Part shown: piece by piece, positions 13,563 through 24,900 of the stretch
Position numbering within the stretch: position 1 is the stretch's first letter
Layout: every line of letters starts with the position of its first letter
Source of the DNA: Monosporascus cannonballus
Taxonomy: Eukaryota > Ascomycota > Sordariomycetes > Xylariales
Assembly: GCA_004154925.1 (NCBI GenBank)
Contig: QJNS01000052.1
Coordinates: forward strand, 186,001-250,000
Length of the DNA: 64,000 bases
Reading direction: 5' to 3'
The notes under the pieces: generated by a model
Database searches by the model: none
Seen by the model: the letters and a program-made list of their open reading frames with translations, nothing else
What the model was told of the DNA's origin: nothing
Made by a program: the position numbers and the translations under genes

Positions 13563-13905
13563 TCTAAGAACTGAGACAGAAGGTGAGGCTACCCTGCAAA
13601 GATTTGTATGGGAAAACGTTCAGGGGAGACTCAAGGTGTGTCGCAGAAGATAGAATTATCTATATTCAAGCTATGGAAGCCCAACAACAGCTGGGGAAAT
13701 TCAGGGCTATATATATATGTGAAGAATGGCTTATTAAGCTTTATCATTCCATTATTAATCAGTATTTTCCATTATTAATCAAATGGAAAACTTTTGGAAA
13801 ACTTTGGAAGACTTTTGGAAGTCTTACGAATTCTTTTGCTATCTTCGCCACCTCGAATAAGGATAAACCCACTTTTCCGGAGTTGAACAACTCCGAATTC
13901 CTAGA
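13563..13905. mobile_element. Small non-autonomous insertion, family R1 copy a
   Basis: 343 bp, starting TCTAAGAA and ending TTCCTAGA (imperfect inverted ends), flanked by GAGCT at 13558-13562 and 13906-13910. It interrupts the SAT part of the polyketide synthase relic: conserved SAT sequence stops before it and resumes after. The 3' half (TCTTCGCCACCTCGAATAAG, then GAATTCCTAGA) resembles copies at 14959 and about 43600. No coding capacity. Confidence 0.65.
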
Positions 13906-14654
13906 GAGCTGAGTTAAACTCCACGATAAAGGTTCGATAGCCTATTACAGGAAGTGGTTAACAGGATCGTGTGCTGAATACTTTATTAGACACCAGACCG
14001 ACTTGCACATCAAACTTGCGGGAATCATTCGCGATTCCAACGTCACCATTAGTGGCTCTAGTTGGGCGTTAGGGAAATTCCTGTTGTGCCTTAACTATCT
14101 CCTGCTTGGCCCGCCCAATTGCGTTAACGCACTCTACCACGCCGGAGAGAGAATGACCAATGTTGTGGAGACGATACTAAAGGACTTCGAGAAGTATCAA
14201 GTTAAATTCCCTTCTTTGATGACCTCTGCCATGTTTGTCTGCAGCTCTGTTGATGGGTCGAGGTTGTCGTGTGCGGTCTCTTCTATTTCGCTGGCCCGAC
14301 GTGCGTTGCATCTGATGCTTGTCGAGCACGTTAACTGGATGAGCGTCCACTGATGTAAGGAGGGGCAGAAAATAATAGCGGTGGTGAATGGTCCTAACCC
14401 AAACATGTTGATACCGTCGTCTTTCACATCTTCTAGCAAAATACTAGATGAGTTAGGCGTCTCTCATCAGAATAGCGATGTTCAGTTACTTTCGAATACC
14501 CTCCGAGCAAAGACAATGTTGCCATCATCGGAGACGGTGTGGACCTTCCCAATGGTTCACACTTCCATGGCCTTGGACGTACCCCCCTGCACGTTGTAGA
14601 CTGTGCAAGAACAATCCCCCATGACCATTTCCCGTGGCAGCAACAAGTCGTAAG

Positions 14655-14829
14655 TGTCACACTTACTAAGGATCAAGTGCACAGCTCTTAGGGATATAAA
14701 TTGACTTGTAGGAAGCTAGGAAGCGTTGATCCCACTTGTTGTGGGAGATCCACTGATATATGGCTTTTGGGCTCCGATATTGCTGCCCAACAGAAAAAGG
14801 GGGGGCGGGGGGGGCCCTTTTCCATGACA
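14655..14829. mobile_element. TGTCA...TGACA short element (solo-LTR-like), family R2 copy 1
   Basis: 175 bp with inverted ends TGTCA/TGACA, starting TGTCACACTTACTAAGGA and ending CCTTTTCCATGACA, flanked by GTAAG at 14650-14654 and 14830-14834. Near-identical to 37197-37363. TG...CA ends and a 5-bp duplication fit a solo LTR of a small LTR element; a MITE is the alternative. It lies in the N-terminal KS region of the polyketide synthase relic. This copy contains a G-rich run (14801-14816) that the other copy lacks. Confidence 0.75.
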
Positions 14830-14958
14830 GTAAGAGATGTGCACACTACCCCGTACTACGGCAGCTTCATCTCCAACCCATGGGCCTTCGGCAATGCCCT
14901 ATTCAACATTTCGCCGCGTAAAGCCAAGTCCATGGCCCCCCAGCAACGCGTGCTCCTT

Positions 14959-15499
14959 TGTAAGAATTTGTCAAGTGTCAAGGGGGAATTTTCTAAAAGG
15001 GGCTATACAGGGATTATACAGGGGTTGTAGGTGTATATATAGGGCCGTTTTCCTCCCATCTATATTGGAGAGGACACGCGTTACTGGTCTAATCTATATG
15101 CTGCTACCTTCCTGCGAGACTGATTCTCCCTGCCTTTCACGCTGTGGCACCCAATTCTCTAACAGGATTTGACAGTAGAAGGGACTACCCGGGAAGGATT
15201 TGTAGGGAAAACATCTAGAGTAGGCCCAAGCAGTGTTGACTGGGAGCTCTAGAAAAAGCTATGAACTTCCCGCACCAGCTGCGGGGAAGGCTGGGATATA
15301 TATATTGGTGAAAAATGGTATTGTGAATCAAGGAATTCGTTTGTTAATCTAATTTCCATGATAAATTAAGGGATAAATAATTAAAATGTACGGAAATATC
15401 TAAATGGACATGGAATAATAGGGAAATTTTTTGCTATTCTTTGCTATCTCAAATAGGGGTAGCTCCACTTTTCCCTGAGCAAAGTTCCGGATTCCTAGA
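14959..15499. mobile_element. Non-autonomous insertion, family R1 copy b
   Basis: 541 bp, starting TGTAAGAATTTG and ending GGATTCCTAGA, flanked by an exact CTCCTT at 14953-14958 and 15500-15505. It interrupts the KS just after the QQRVLL motif; KS sequence resumes at once after the second CTCCTT, which confirms the boundaries. It shares its last 300 bp with copy a and copy c (CTCGAATAGGGGTAGC-type motif, CCGGATTCCTAGA end). The first 200 bp are not seen in the other copies and may be a further insertion. Confidence 0.7.
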
Positions 15500-17123
15500 C
15501 TCCTTCAATGCTCCTATCACGTTCTATATCATGTTTAGTATGTTCTCGATACAACGAAGTGCTTCCAGCGAAACACTTTCGGGTGTTACGGCGGAACCGC
15601 CACGGGCGATTACGTCGCCAGGATGAGCCAAACAAAACCTGGACGTATACCATAACTCGGAGACGCCGTGAGCCTTTCTCAGCGGGGGTATCTCCTACTA
15701 CTTCCGCCTTAGCGGACCCTCTATAGTTGTTGATACAGCATGTTCGGGCTCTCTTGTTGCCATTCACCGGGTTTGCAAGGCCGTCATTTCGAACGAATGC
15801 AATGCCGCTCCGGCAGGTGGCGTTAATGTGATCTGCCGCCCTGATGTAGGCCAAAATTTCATTACTTCCCACAATACCCAGCTCTCCTCCGTTTTGACAT
15901 CGTCTCCCTACAGAGGCAGCGCGGCCTCGCGTGTGCCCGCTTTCACAGTCCCACCGGCCAATGCCGACCGTTCGACACCTAGGCCGACGAGTACTGTCGT
16001 GCTGAGGGATGTGCGACGATCGTTCTCAAGGGGCTTTTGATGCCTTGGCCGAGAACGATCGTATTCTAGGCGTCATCAAAGTCACAAGGGTCAACCACTC
16101 AGGGAACGCCGATTCAATGACGCACCCGCACGCCAAAACCCAGCAAGCGTTTGTTCGATGCAGAATTGAGGATGTCGAAAGTTCTGCTCCAGAGCATCAC
16201 TGCAGGAGAGGCACATGGGACTGGCACAAAGGTGGGATCCTTGAAACTTGCCATCTAGTTCGCGATACTTAACTACGCCAGGCGCGTGATCCTGTGGAGT
16301 TTGAAAGCATAGCTGGTTTCTTCCGCAAAAGGCATACCTCGCCGAGCCCTTTAACCATAATTCTCCATAATCATGGGCAACATTGGCCACGCAGGAGCCG
16401 CATCTGGCGGGGCAAATCTCGCGAAGCTACTTCTGATGATGGCCCACGGGAAAGTTCCGCCGCAGGCTGGTCTTAAAGTTCTCAACCTCAAAATTGCTGC
16501 CATCAAGAGCGATAGCACAGTCATCCCGAGGAAGCTCCTGGATTGGCCACAGTGGAAAGGTATGCCTCGGGGGGCGCTCTTGAATAATTTTGGCGCCGAT
16601 GCTTCCAATGCATATCTGATGCTTGAGGAGTATGCGGGCAGAAGAATGAAGCCCAGCAATGAGTGTCATCGTGGTGGGAATAGCTCTTATATGTTTGTCC
16701 TCTCGGCTAAAGATGACCTGGCTATCGAGCGTTTTCGGGAGCTTGTCCTGAAGGACCCGCACCAACGTAGATGCGCCTACGCGGCCTTGTCTAAACTAGT
16801 GCCTCGTCGCACTGTGCTGGATAGTCGCCTAGTCGTCAAGACCACCTCGACCGAGCAGCTGTTTCTGTCTCTTGCCAACGCTCCCATCGCGCACGCCCGG
16901 TCACGTCAAGGCATAGTGTTTGTCTTCTCCGCCAAGGGTCTCAGAGTCTCGGCATGGAGAGCGAGCTCTTTGCGACTGGGCCACAGTTCAGAGAGGGCAT
17001 GATGCGATGCAATGATACCCTTGTCCAAGCTGGCCACTCCTCAATTTTGCCCCTTATTCAGATTCGTAGCTCAGCAGCAGAGTCGCTGGCGGACAATGGC
17101 AGTCTAGCAACATATTGGGGGTA

Positions 17124-17483
17124 GACTTTATTTCCGCTACGGCAATTAATTAATTAAAAACACATTGGGAAATTATTGCTCTAGAGTTGGTTGGCAATTC
17201 GTAAGATAATGAACAAATGGATGTATATCTACTTATTTATAACTGGAACTTTGGTCAATGATAGATCGTTATATACCTTGTTATGTCTCTATGAAGCATG
17301 AGAACTGCGTCATTGCTAACTACTTGGCATCACCTGCAATCAAGGTCTGGGCGGGAATAGTAAATCGCGATTATTTCCATTACGTGCTTTTATGATAAGG
17401 TTATTCCCCTCTTAAGGACCCAACTGCTAATAAATATTAGGTAGGGAGATCGGAAACGATAAGACACCACCCATCCTGGAACC
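17124..17483. other. Intergenic region upstream of the Zn2Cys6 regulator
   Basis: Moderately AT-rich, with no recognisable coding sequence or repeat. It lies between the broken 3' end of the polyketide synthase relic and the regulator start codon, so it presumably holds the regulator promoter. Confidence 0.45.
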
Positions 17484-19933
17484 ATGCAACCGAGAAAATA
17501 TCAGAGTATCCTTCCGGCAACTTCTCTACAACAGGAGGAAGCATTTTCGCCATCTACTCAGCAGATCCCGACGGTAGATCCGTCTGGGAAACGCTGCGGG
17601 AAGCAAGTAGCCTGTAATGAGTGTCGCCGTCGCAAGACTAAGGCAAGTAATGAAGTGCCTTTCTATTTTCTTCTATCCTTGTTCTCCTCGCCTTTTCCAC
17701 GAAGCTATCTATTGACATCATGCAGTGCAATGGTCAGCGGCCTAGGTGCTCGAACTGCCGAAAGCGAAGGCTGTCAGCGTGTGTCTATGCTGAGAAACTC
17801 GAGCCCGTCCCCGAAGTATTACTGGAAGTACTGGGGCTTCTGAAGTCTCTACCTGACGGCCCCGCATCTGACCTGCTGCATATCCTAAGGGAAAATGATG
17901 ATCCTGCCGCGGTCTTGTCCACATTTCGGGGGGACAGAGACGGGGAGCGGCCGTACCCGGAACCAAGTTCGGACTCTGAGACACCTCCTGCGGTCGCGAA
18001 TTCACTAGAGGCTGAATTGATGGCGAAGAACCCAGTTTCCTATCCAGCCTTGCGTCCCATTATTCCGTCGATTTTAGCTCAAAGCAACCTCCTTCGCCCA
18101 GCGAGGGAATCAGTACCAGTAGACCAAGAGTAAGCCCACCCTAGCATTCTTTAACCCCGTTACGAGACTCATCCCGCTTTCTCTCTTTAGCGCTTTAGCG
18201 GAGGTCAACGGGCAAACAGAGACAGGCACTGAGAGTATCAATCGAAGAGAACCGCCTTCGGTGGACGCTGATTCGGCTACCAGACACTTTCGGTTTGCCA
18301 ATCCCCCTAGGCAGGAAACCAGCTACTGCGATGAACGACTGAACGATCTTGATATTTCGTTTTGGACCGATGTGAACGTCTCAAATGATTCTGCTGCAAG
18401 AGTCATTTCCTTGTATATAACGACGGATCATCCTCTTCTGGGCTTGTTCAGTCCTAACCTTTTCCTTGCTGACTTGGTAGGAAAGAAAGAAAGATTCTGT
18501 TCTAAACTACTCGTCAACGCCTTAATGTACCTCGGTTGTGTGAGTAGTACTCGCAAATACAATATCATAGGTTTTCTGACAAAATATTCCAGCAGATGTA
18601 TAGCGCTTTTGACAAAAGCGCTATTCAGAGCGCCAAGATATTCTGTCACGAGGCAGAAGCCCTATGGGAAAAGGAACAGACTCACGATTCGTACATGACC
18701 ATGGCCAGCGCCGTGGTGCTTAGTCTGTGCCTGATAGGGCATGGGAAAGATCACGCAGTCCACTCCTACGCAAAAAAGGCCTTGAGCATGGGAACACGGC
18801 TTGGCCTCTTCGAAAGTGAGGAGGAACCTGTAGACAAGAAACCTCTTGAGAAAATGTCGCAAGACGATTTGACTGCAAGGTGCCACGCGGCATGGGGAGT
18901 GTTCAACTGGAATGTGCTGATTTCAATGTTCTACCGACAACCAGGGTCAGAATGCCCCGTATCCAGTCCCACACTGCCCATTCCGGGAGACGAAGCCGCT
19001 AAAACGGCGCCTGGGGAGCTCCCTGAAGATGGCCATTCGGTACACGAAGCACTACCAGGAAATACGTTCCCAGCACTGTGCCATTTCTGGCGGATCATCA
19101 ATGGGGCTCGATGGATATATTATCAGGATGAAGCTTGCCCTCCCGACAGGCTCAAGATGGCTATTGCCGAGCATAAGTTCCGCGAGCTCATTGCTTGGGC
19201 CGAGGGTCTTTCGCGTCGTCTGGTTCGGAGAGAACATAGCCCTCATCATGTAGCCGTATTCCAGTGAGTACTCTCTAGGATAACCCAATTGTGAAATCTC
19301 ATGTAACTGTAAATACAGACCTATTTGCTTATTGGAGACAGCATATGGTTGCATTGTATAATGCTTGACATTTTCCGGCGCTTCATGAAACGATCATCGG
19401 ACGATCGATTCCGAATGGCGACGTTTTCGGCTTGGGACAGCTCCCCAGACGCAGCATTTGCTGCCTCGGTCAATCAACTTAAGACTCTTATTGTCGAGTA
19501 CCGCACCAATTACATGGCATCTGCGTACTCGATTCTCTGGCACAGTGGACTCATGTATCTCGCGAATGCCATGTTACGAGACACTAGCGATCCCGAATGG
19601 CGTCTCTATTTCCTCCTATGTATCTACGGTTATGAGAGCCTAAGTCGTCCCTACCGTATTTCCGAAGTAATTGCGCAAGGCTTGCTCTCTATGACGCTAA
19701 GGGACACGAACATGTCGGCGAGCGAGGCTCGGAAGATCATGGAGGACCTTCATGAATGCGGACTGGATCATGTCAAGAAAAACATGGAAGAGGAAGTTAG
19801 GGCCACCTTTGCGCTAGATCTGACGCTCGCCTTAAGTGACCCGGCGGGGGCCACGGTTGAAAATATGGCCAAAGAGTTTGACAGTTTTGCGACATTCCAG
19901 GATTTCCTCGATCAGAACAAAATGGAAATGTGA
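17484..19933 (+). CDS. Zn2Cys6 fungal transcription factor (NirA-like type)
   Basis: Five exons: 17484-17642, 17726-18129, 18191-18539, 18593-about 19255 or 19263, and 19319-19933; about 730 residues. The binuclear zinc cluster is Cys44, 47, 54, 61, 64 and 72, split by an intron after KTK, a common position in this class. That intron starts GCAAGT, so it is GC-AG. A Leu/Glu-rich segment (LEVLGLLKSLPDG) follows, and the middle carries the fungal-specific regulatory homology region (LVNALMYLGC, QMYSAFDKSAIQSAKIFC). At the last intron the best donor (GTGAGT, 19264) leaves a one-base phase mismatch with the acceptor at 19318; a weaker donor (GTATTC, 19256) keeps the frame. It lies beside the polyketide synthase relic and transporter and probably controlled the cluster. 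Confidence 0.87.
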
Positions 19934-20039
19934 CGCAACTGGGTATGATTATTTATACGAAAGAGGGGGATAGCATATTCCTTAAATCAGGCGGTTTAGA
20001 GTTGCGGGCATTGTCAGATATCATTTAATGGCTAGTGTT

Positions 20040-20047
20040 AGTGTGGG
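20040..20047. repeat. hAT target-site duplication, left
   Basis: AGTGTGGG directly outside the left TAGGGTGAGGGA end; the identical octamer lies at 35225-35232 outside the right end. Confidence 0.88.
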
Positions 20048-20082
20048 TAGGGTGAGGGAGGAACCACTCACCGAAAATTACC

Positions 20083-20245
20083 CACGGCCCACGGGTACCC
20101 GCGGGTAATGCCAAGGACCCATGGGTGACCCATGGGTCCTTGGCGTAAGTCAGAATTACCCGCGGGTACCCAATGGGTCCTTGGCATTACCCGCGGGTAC
20201 CCAATGGGTCCTGCCAAGGACCTATTAGGTACCCACGACTACCCA
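20083..20245. repeat. hAT left subterminal palindromic array
   Basis: Overlapping short palindromes and direct repeats: ACCCGCGGGT, GGGTACCC, ACCCATGGGT, with spacers such as CCAAGGACC and GGTCCTTGGC. Such arrays in hAT ends are usual transposase-binding sites. GC-rich and unmutated, in contrast to the interior. Confidence 0.75.
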
Positions 20246-21208
20246 TCAGCAAAATACGTAAATTCCAGACGTATTAAAGAAAAAGTAAGGAAATAATTTG
20301 AAATAATTTAAAATAATTATTATACATAATAAATTAAGTCCATTGTAACCAGTTACTTTTATAAGCCTAACCTAACGGGAAAAAAGAAAGGGAAAATTAT
20401 TTACGTCGCGGTTAACAAATTAATACTATAACCGCTTCTAACTTAAATTATTCCTGGCTTTTTTTGCGGAAACTTCCACCTGTGTAAAACCTAGGGCTCG
20501 CGCTGTCGAATACGGCAAAAATAACTTTGACACAGGCGCAGCTAATAACGCCAAACTTTTTTTAAAAATCTTATCTGGTAAATTTTTCAAAACATTTTTT
20601 GCGCCGTTAATTAATACGTTAATTTCAAAATCCAACTAATCCTTATTGCTTCTACATATTTAAGATTATTTCTGCTTAGGTTCCTTAATGCAATTAAAAC
20701 CTTATCCCATAATTTCCCGTAACATACCTATAATAAAAAGGGAATTCGAACGCTAAGGGCGAACTTTGAGAATAAGGCCGCAGGATTTCGTATCGAAATA
20801 ACGTATAAAATGGTTTCCTTTGGCCTTATTACGCCAGGTTACAAAGCCGGTAACCTTTAATAATGGAATACCGTATAATCCTAGATAAACCGGATATCCG
20901 CTTATATACGTTTTAAAATTTAATTAAATTATTTCAAAATTATTTTAAAATAATTATTTAATATACTTATTTATAACGTTAGGTTTTAACGTAACTAAAC
21001 GGGCAAGCCTTTTTCTCTAGTTTCGAATTTGCCCAAGTCGAAAACCGCAGCAACCTTTTATAAGGTCCATTTCTTTTTTTCTATAATATTAAATAAGGAT
21101 ATTTTTTTTCCAGGTAGAAATATCGTAAAATCCATAACGGGCTAAACAATACAACAGAAGGCTCTTTTCGTAAGTAAAAAGTATTTTGGGTAACTGTCGA
21201 AAACCATG
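20246..21208. other. Left internal part of hAT element
   Basis: AT-rich. A 65-codon minus-strand frame (20438-20635) has no recognisable domain and I do not count it as a gene. Nothing else supported here. Confidence 0.4.
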
Positions 21209-21594
21209 TGTGACGGCTAGACGGTTTAACCAATTATTAAACCTTAAGTCGACGGGTTTATGTTGGCAGAAGTATCGTAGGAATCTGAGCAATAGATATA
21301 GTAACGTATCACGTTTCGTAATGCCAAAAATGCCTTAGGTAACGATATTATATTGCAAGCTAAAGCTATCTAAATTATGGAATTAATAAGCGTATATATT
21401 TTTCTCCTTGAATTGGATTACCACCAGTAAATTGGTGATCCGGCTTACTGGCTTACCACCAATAAATTGGTAATCCGGTTCACTGGTTCACCACTAGTAA
21501 GTTAATGATTTATTACGTAACCTGATTTATACGTTTTTTTTGGCCTTTTCCGTTACGACCGTTCCTGGAGGCCGTAGCTTATTAAGTCGTAATA
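21209..21594 (-). repeat. 3' LTR of Gypsy copy A2
   Basis: 386 bp; on the plus strand it begins TGTGACGGCTAG and ends AAGTCGTAATA. It contains degraded tandem copies of the ACCACCAATAAATTGGT-type repeat also seen in the LTRs at 27525 and 44401. Preceded by CCATG. Confidence 0.88.
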
Positions 21595-21803
21595 CGATCT
21601 CCCCTTTTCCAAAATTTTATCCTTAAGATTTTTTTTCTCCTGGTAAGTTTTTTCCATATATTTTTAACATGTTTTCCGGTATATCCAAATATTGTTTTTG
21701 TAAATCCGAATAACGACTTACCTTAGTTAATTTAATTATATTCGAAAGTTTTAACGCAATACCTTATTTTTTCTGTTTTGCTCCGCAGCTTAATTACCAA
21801 ATA

Positions 21804-21986
21804 ATGGATAAGGTTTTTTATTATAAGGAATATATCCGTCGAGGTCGTTCGTATAACGGGACAAAAATCCTTATTTCCATAATTAATCGTTATATCGCAA
21901 AATCGAAAAAATTAATAGAAAAAAAGCTAACGGCCGAAAAATCTTTATTCGAAATTTTTACGTATTTTTTTCGTATACGTCGTTAA
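21804..21986 (+). CDS. Antisense ORF near the 3' LTR of Gypsy copy A2
   Basis: 60 codons, opposite to the element. Begins MDKVFYYKEYIRRG and is rich in Lys, Ile and Arg. The same segment occurs antisense in A1 (3047-3265) and, broken, in A4 (about 45273-45450), always about 200 bp inside the 3' LTR. It looks like the remaining middle of the antisense gene seen better at 53278-53610. No known function. Confidence 0.45.
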   Translation: MDKVFYYKEYIRRGRSYNGTKILISIINRYIAKSKKLIEKKLTAEKSLFEIFTYFFRIRR

Positions 21987-24900
21987 CGTTAATACTATTA
22001 ATCTTAAAATACGAAACTTATTAATCGTACCTTTTAATCCTTAAATAATTTTAACAACCTTACGTAATTGGAATCGGATTCCGTAATTAAGGTTTAAACC
22101 TTAGGAAAAATAAACGTTATTAATTAGAATGCAATAAACCAAAGGTTCCCTTCCGTAAATTTCGTAAATTAAGATATTATTATTTCGAGTGGTTCCGCCG
22201 TGACTAATAAAAATTCTTTAATAGGCGTTAGGCGCCAATAAGGTTTTTAACAAGTTCTCAGGTATTTTTGAAATCCGGATGCTTTTTCCATTTAATTAGG
22301 TACTAAATAAATCTATCTTATTTTCGCATATCGAATATTTTCTTTATTTCATATACTTATTTGTTTTTTATTTTTATATCGTTTTATGTTATATATATTT
22401 TAATTATATTTATTATTAATTCGAATAAGGAAACATAAAAAATTAAATAAAATTTAATTTTTAATAAAAATTTTAATTAATAATTATTTTTTGAAATTTT
22501 TTTGGCGATTTTATATAAACCGATATATTTAAAATCAAGTTTTTTATTAGGTCGTTTTATTTGAATATTTTTTATAACGAAAAAAACCATTTCCCCCTTT
22601 TCGAAAATTAATCCTTTAACTTTTTCTACTTATAATATTTATTTATTTGATTTTATACAAATTTTAATTTTATCTTTATTTTATAATATAATTATTATAA
22701 TTATTTTAACGTAAAGATTATTTTGATATTAATTAAACTGTCGTTACGTTTTTTTTTATAAATTTTCGAAATAAAATTAAAATTTACGTTCGTAAATATT
22801 ATCTTAATATTTTCGTATTAATTAATATTATAAATTAATTATACGATCGGTAATTTCTTAATCCAATTATTTTATTCGTAATTAATGTAATATCGTAAAT
22901 AAGTTTTTAAAATTTGGTTTATTTGCTTTATTTATTTATGTATTTAAAATTTAAATACGTTAAATAATTTGTAATTTAAGCCAATTTATGCCATAAAACC
23001 TTATTAAAATTTAAATACGAATATCGATTTATTATTTAATATCATTTTTATTAATAATCCGTATATATTAAAAATGTATTTAAAAAATATATACCAGTTA
23101 TTCCGCGTTTATATCTTTATAATATAATAAAAAATAAAAAAATTGCGTAAATCGGTCGATTATTACGAAAATACTGTTATAATATATTTCCGTAATTAAA
23201 TTTTTTAATATAAAAAACTTAATAATAAAATCGAATATAATTAAATATTATAGTTACTTTACGATTAATAATAGCTGTAATTTTCCGTATGGCTTATATC
23301 GTCGAACTTTCGTTCTAGCGTAAATATCGTATTACCGTATAATTTTCTATATTATTAATTTTATTTTTAAAATATATATATATATATTAAAATCGCTTTA
23401 AAGGTTTGTAAATCGTTAGATATTTATATAATTAATATTCGTATATTTTTCGTATTAAATTTTTTTGGTATTTTTCTGAAATTTATTTTTGTTCGTTTTT
23501 TAGTTTTTTAGAAAATTATCGTTATACTATTAAATTCTTTAATATATATCGAAAAATATTGCCCGAATCGTCGTAATCTGTCGTAAGCGTAAATATTTTT
23601 TTATAATAATATCAAAAATTATGTAACTAATTTTACTTAATTTTTTTCGAGGTTTAATTATTTATTTAAAGTATTTGCTTTATCGTTTTTTAATCTTTTT
23701 TATAAATAATAATAAAATCGAAATTCGCTAATTTTTTTGCATATTTTAATTATCGTTTTATAAATTCCTTAATTATAATAAATCGGGTAAGATTTTAATA
23801 ATCCGTATAAACCTTAACTTAATACAAATTTTCCTTTAGGAAATATTTAAATTCCCGAAATGCCATAATAATAGCTATAAACTTTTTCTTTAAAATGCCG
23901 TAATTAAATTTGATTCTTTTTAATTTATACGAAAAAAATGTAATAAGATACAATTTGCCTTAATTTTTTCGTATCCGATTATTACGCTTAACGCGTAATC
24001 CGAAATATCAGTTTTTAATTTAATAAGGCGGTTTAAATCGTATATAATTAGTATTAATTCGTTAATAATTACATTTTTAATATCCTAAAATATTTTTCCG
24101 TATTTGGCGTTTATTTAAATTCCTTTTTTTTATAAAATTTGTTAAAGATATAATTATTTTGCTAAAATTTCGAATAAACTTCCTATAATAATTAACGAAT
24201 TTAAGGAATGCCTGTATTTTTTTGACCGTTATTGGCGTTTATTATTTTGTAATTATAACGATTTTCTTAGAATCCATTTTGATATGTTTTAAGATAATAA
24301 TATATTCCAGATATTTTATTTCCTATATATGGAATTGATTTTTTTTCCGCGTTAATAAGTAATTTCGCGTCCTATAAAGCTTAAAGAACCTTATAAACGT
24401 ATTTTACATATATTTTTTTTATTTCCGAAAAAATGAAAATGTCGTCGAGATAGCAAACGACGAAAATATCGAGGTATTTTTATAATACGTAATTAATTAT
24501 TCTATAAAAAGTTACTAGTACGTTCGTAAATCCTATTAATAGAATTAAATATTTAAATAATCCGTATTTTATTTTAAAAGTTATTTTTTATTCGTATCCC
24601 TTTTTAATCTTAATAAGGTTATATTTATTTTTAAAATTAAATACTGTAAATTATTTAGTTCCGTAAAATCGGTTTTTTATTTCCGTAATTAAAGGTAATA
24701 ATATTTGATTTTTGATAATAATATCGTTTAATTATTAATAATTAACTATAAATCGTAATTTTTCATTTTTTTAAATACGAAAAATATTAGGTATCCTATT
24801 AGTAATTTCGAAAGTTAGATTTATTTTTTATAGCCGATTTTCCAGGTATTCTTTAAAAGTACGTAGTTTATTTTTATTAAGGTTGTAAATGGTGTAAAAC

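Larger units (their letters stand above)
12830..17123 (+). pseudogene. Relic of a non-reducing polyketide synthase (SAT-KS-AT start)
   Basis: Fragments in changing frames follow domain order. SAT: LLDACHKSLIKDVSSL (about 12,866), an altered GxCxG nucleophile region (AVFCKGILPAVVVA, about 13,120), AFRAAFWMGY (13,420), VTISG (14,045) and VNWMS (14,330). KS: VAIIGDGVDLPNG (14,510), [11 protein letters not shown] (14,910), the active-site VDTACSGS (15,732), EAHGTGT (16,210) and GNIGHAGAASGG (16,374). AT: its opening (VFVFS, then QGSQSLGM, 16,920-16,960). The gene ends near 17,123, so most of AT, the product template, ACP and release domains are missing. Three insertions with target duplications (13563, 14655, 14959), several frame changes and stops such as TAG in the KS make it non-functional. 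It would have been the core enzyme of an aromatic polyketide pathway served by the neighbouring oxidoreductase, transporter and regulator. Confidence 0.88.

Noticed and set aside
13925..13950. GGTTCGATAGCC, resembling a tRNA T-loop/B box
   Set aside because: No matching A box, acceptor stem or cloverleaf around it. It lies in SAT sequence of the polyketide synthase relic.
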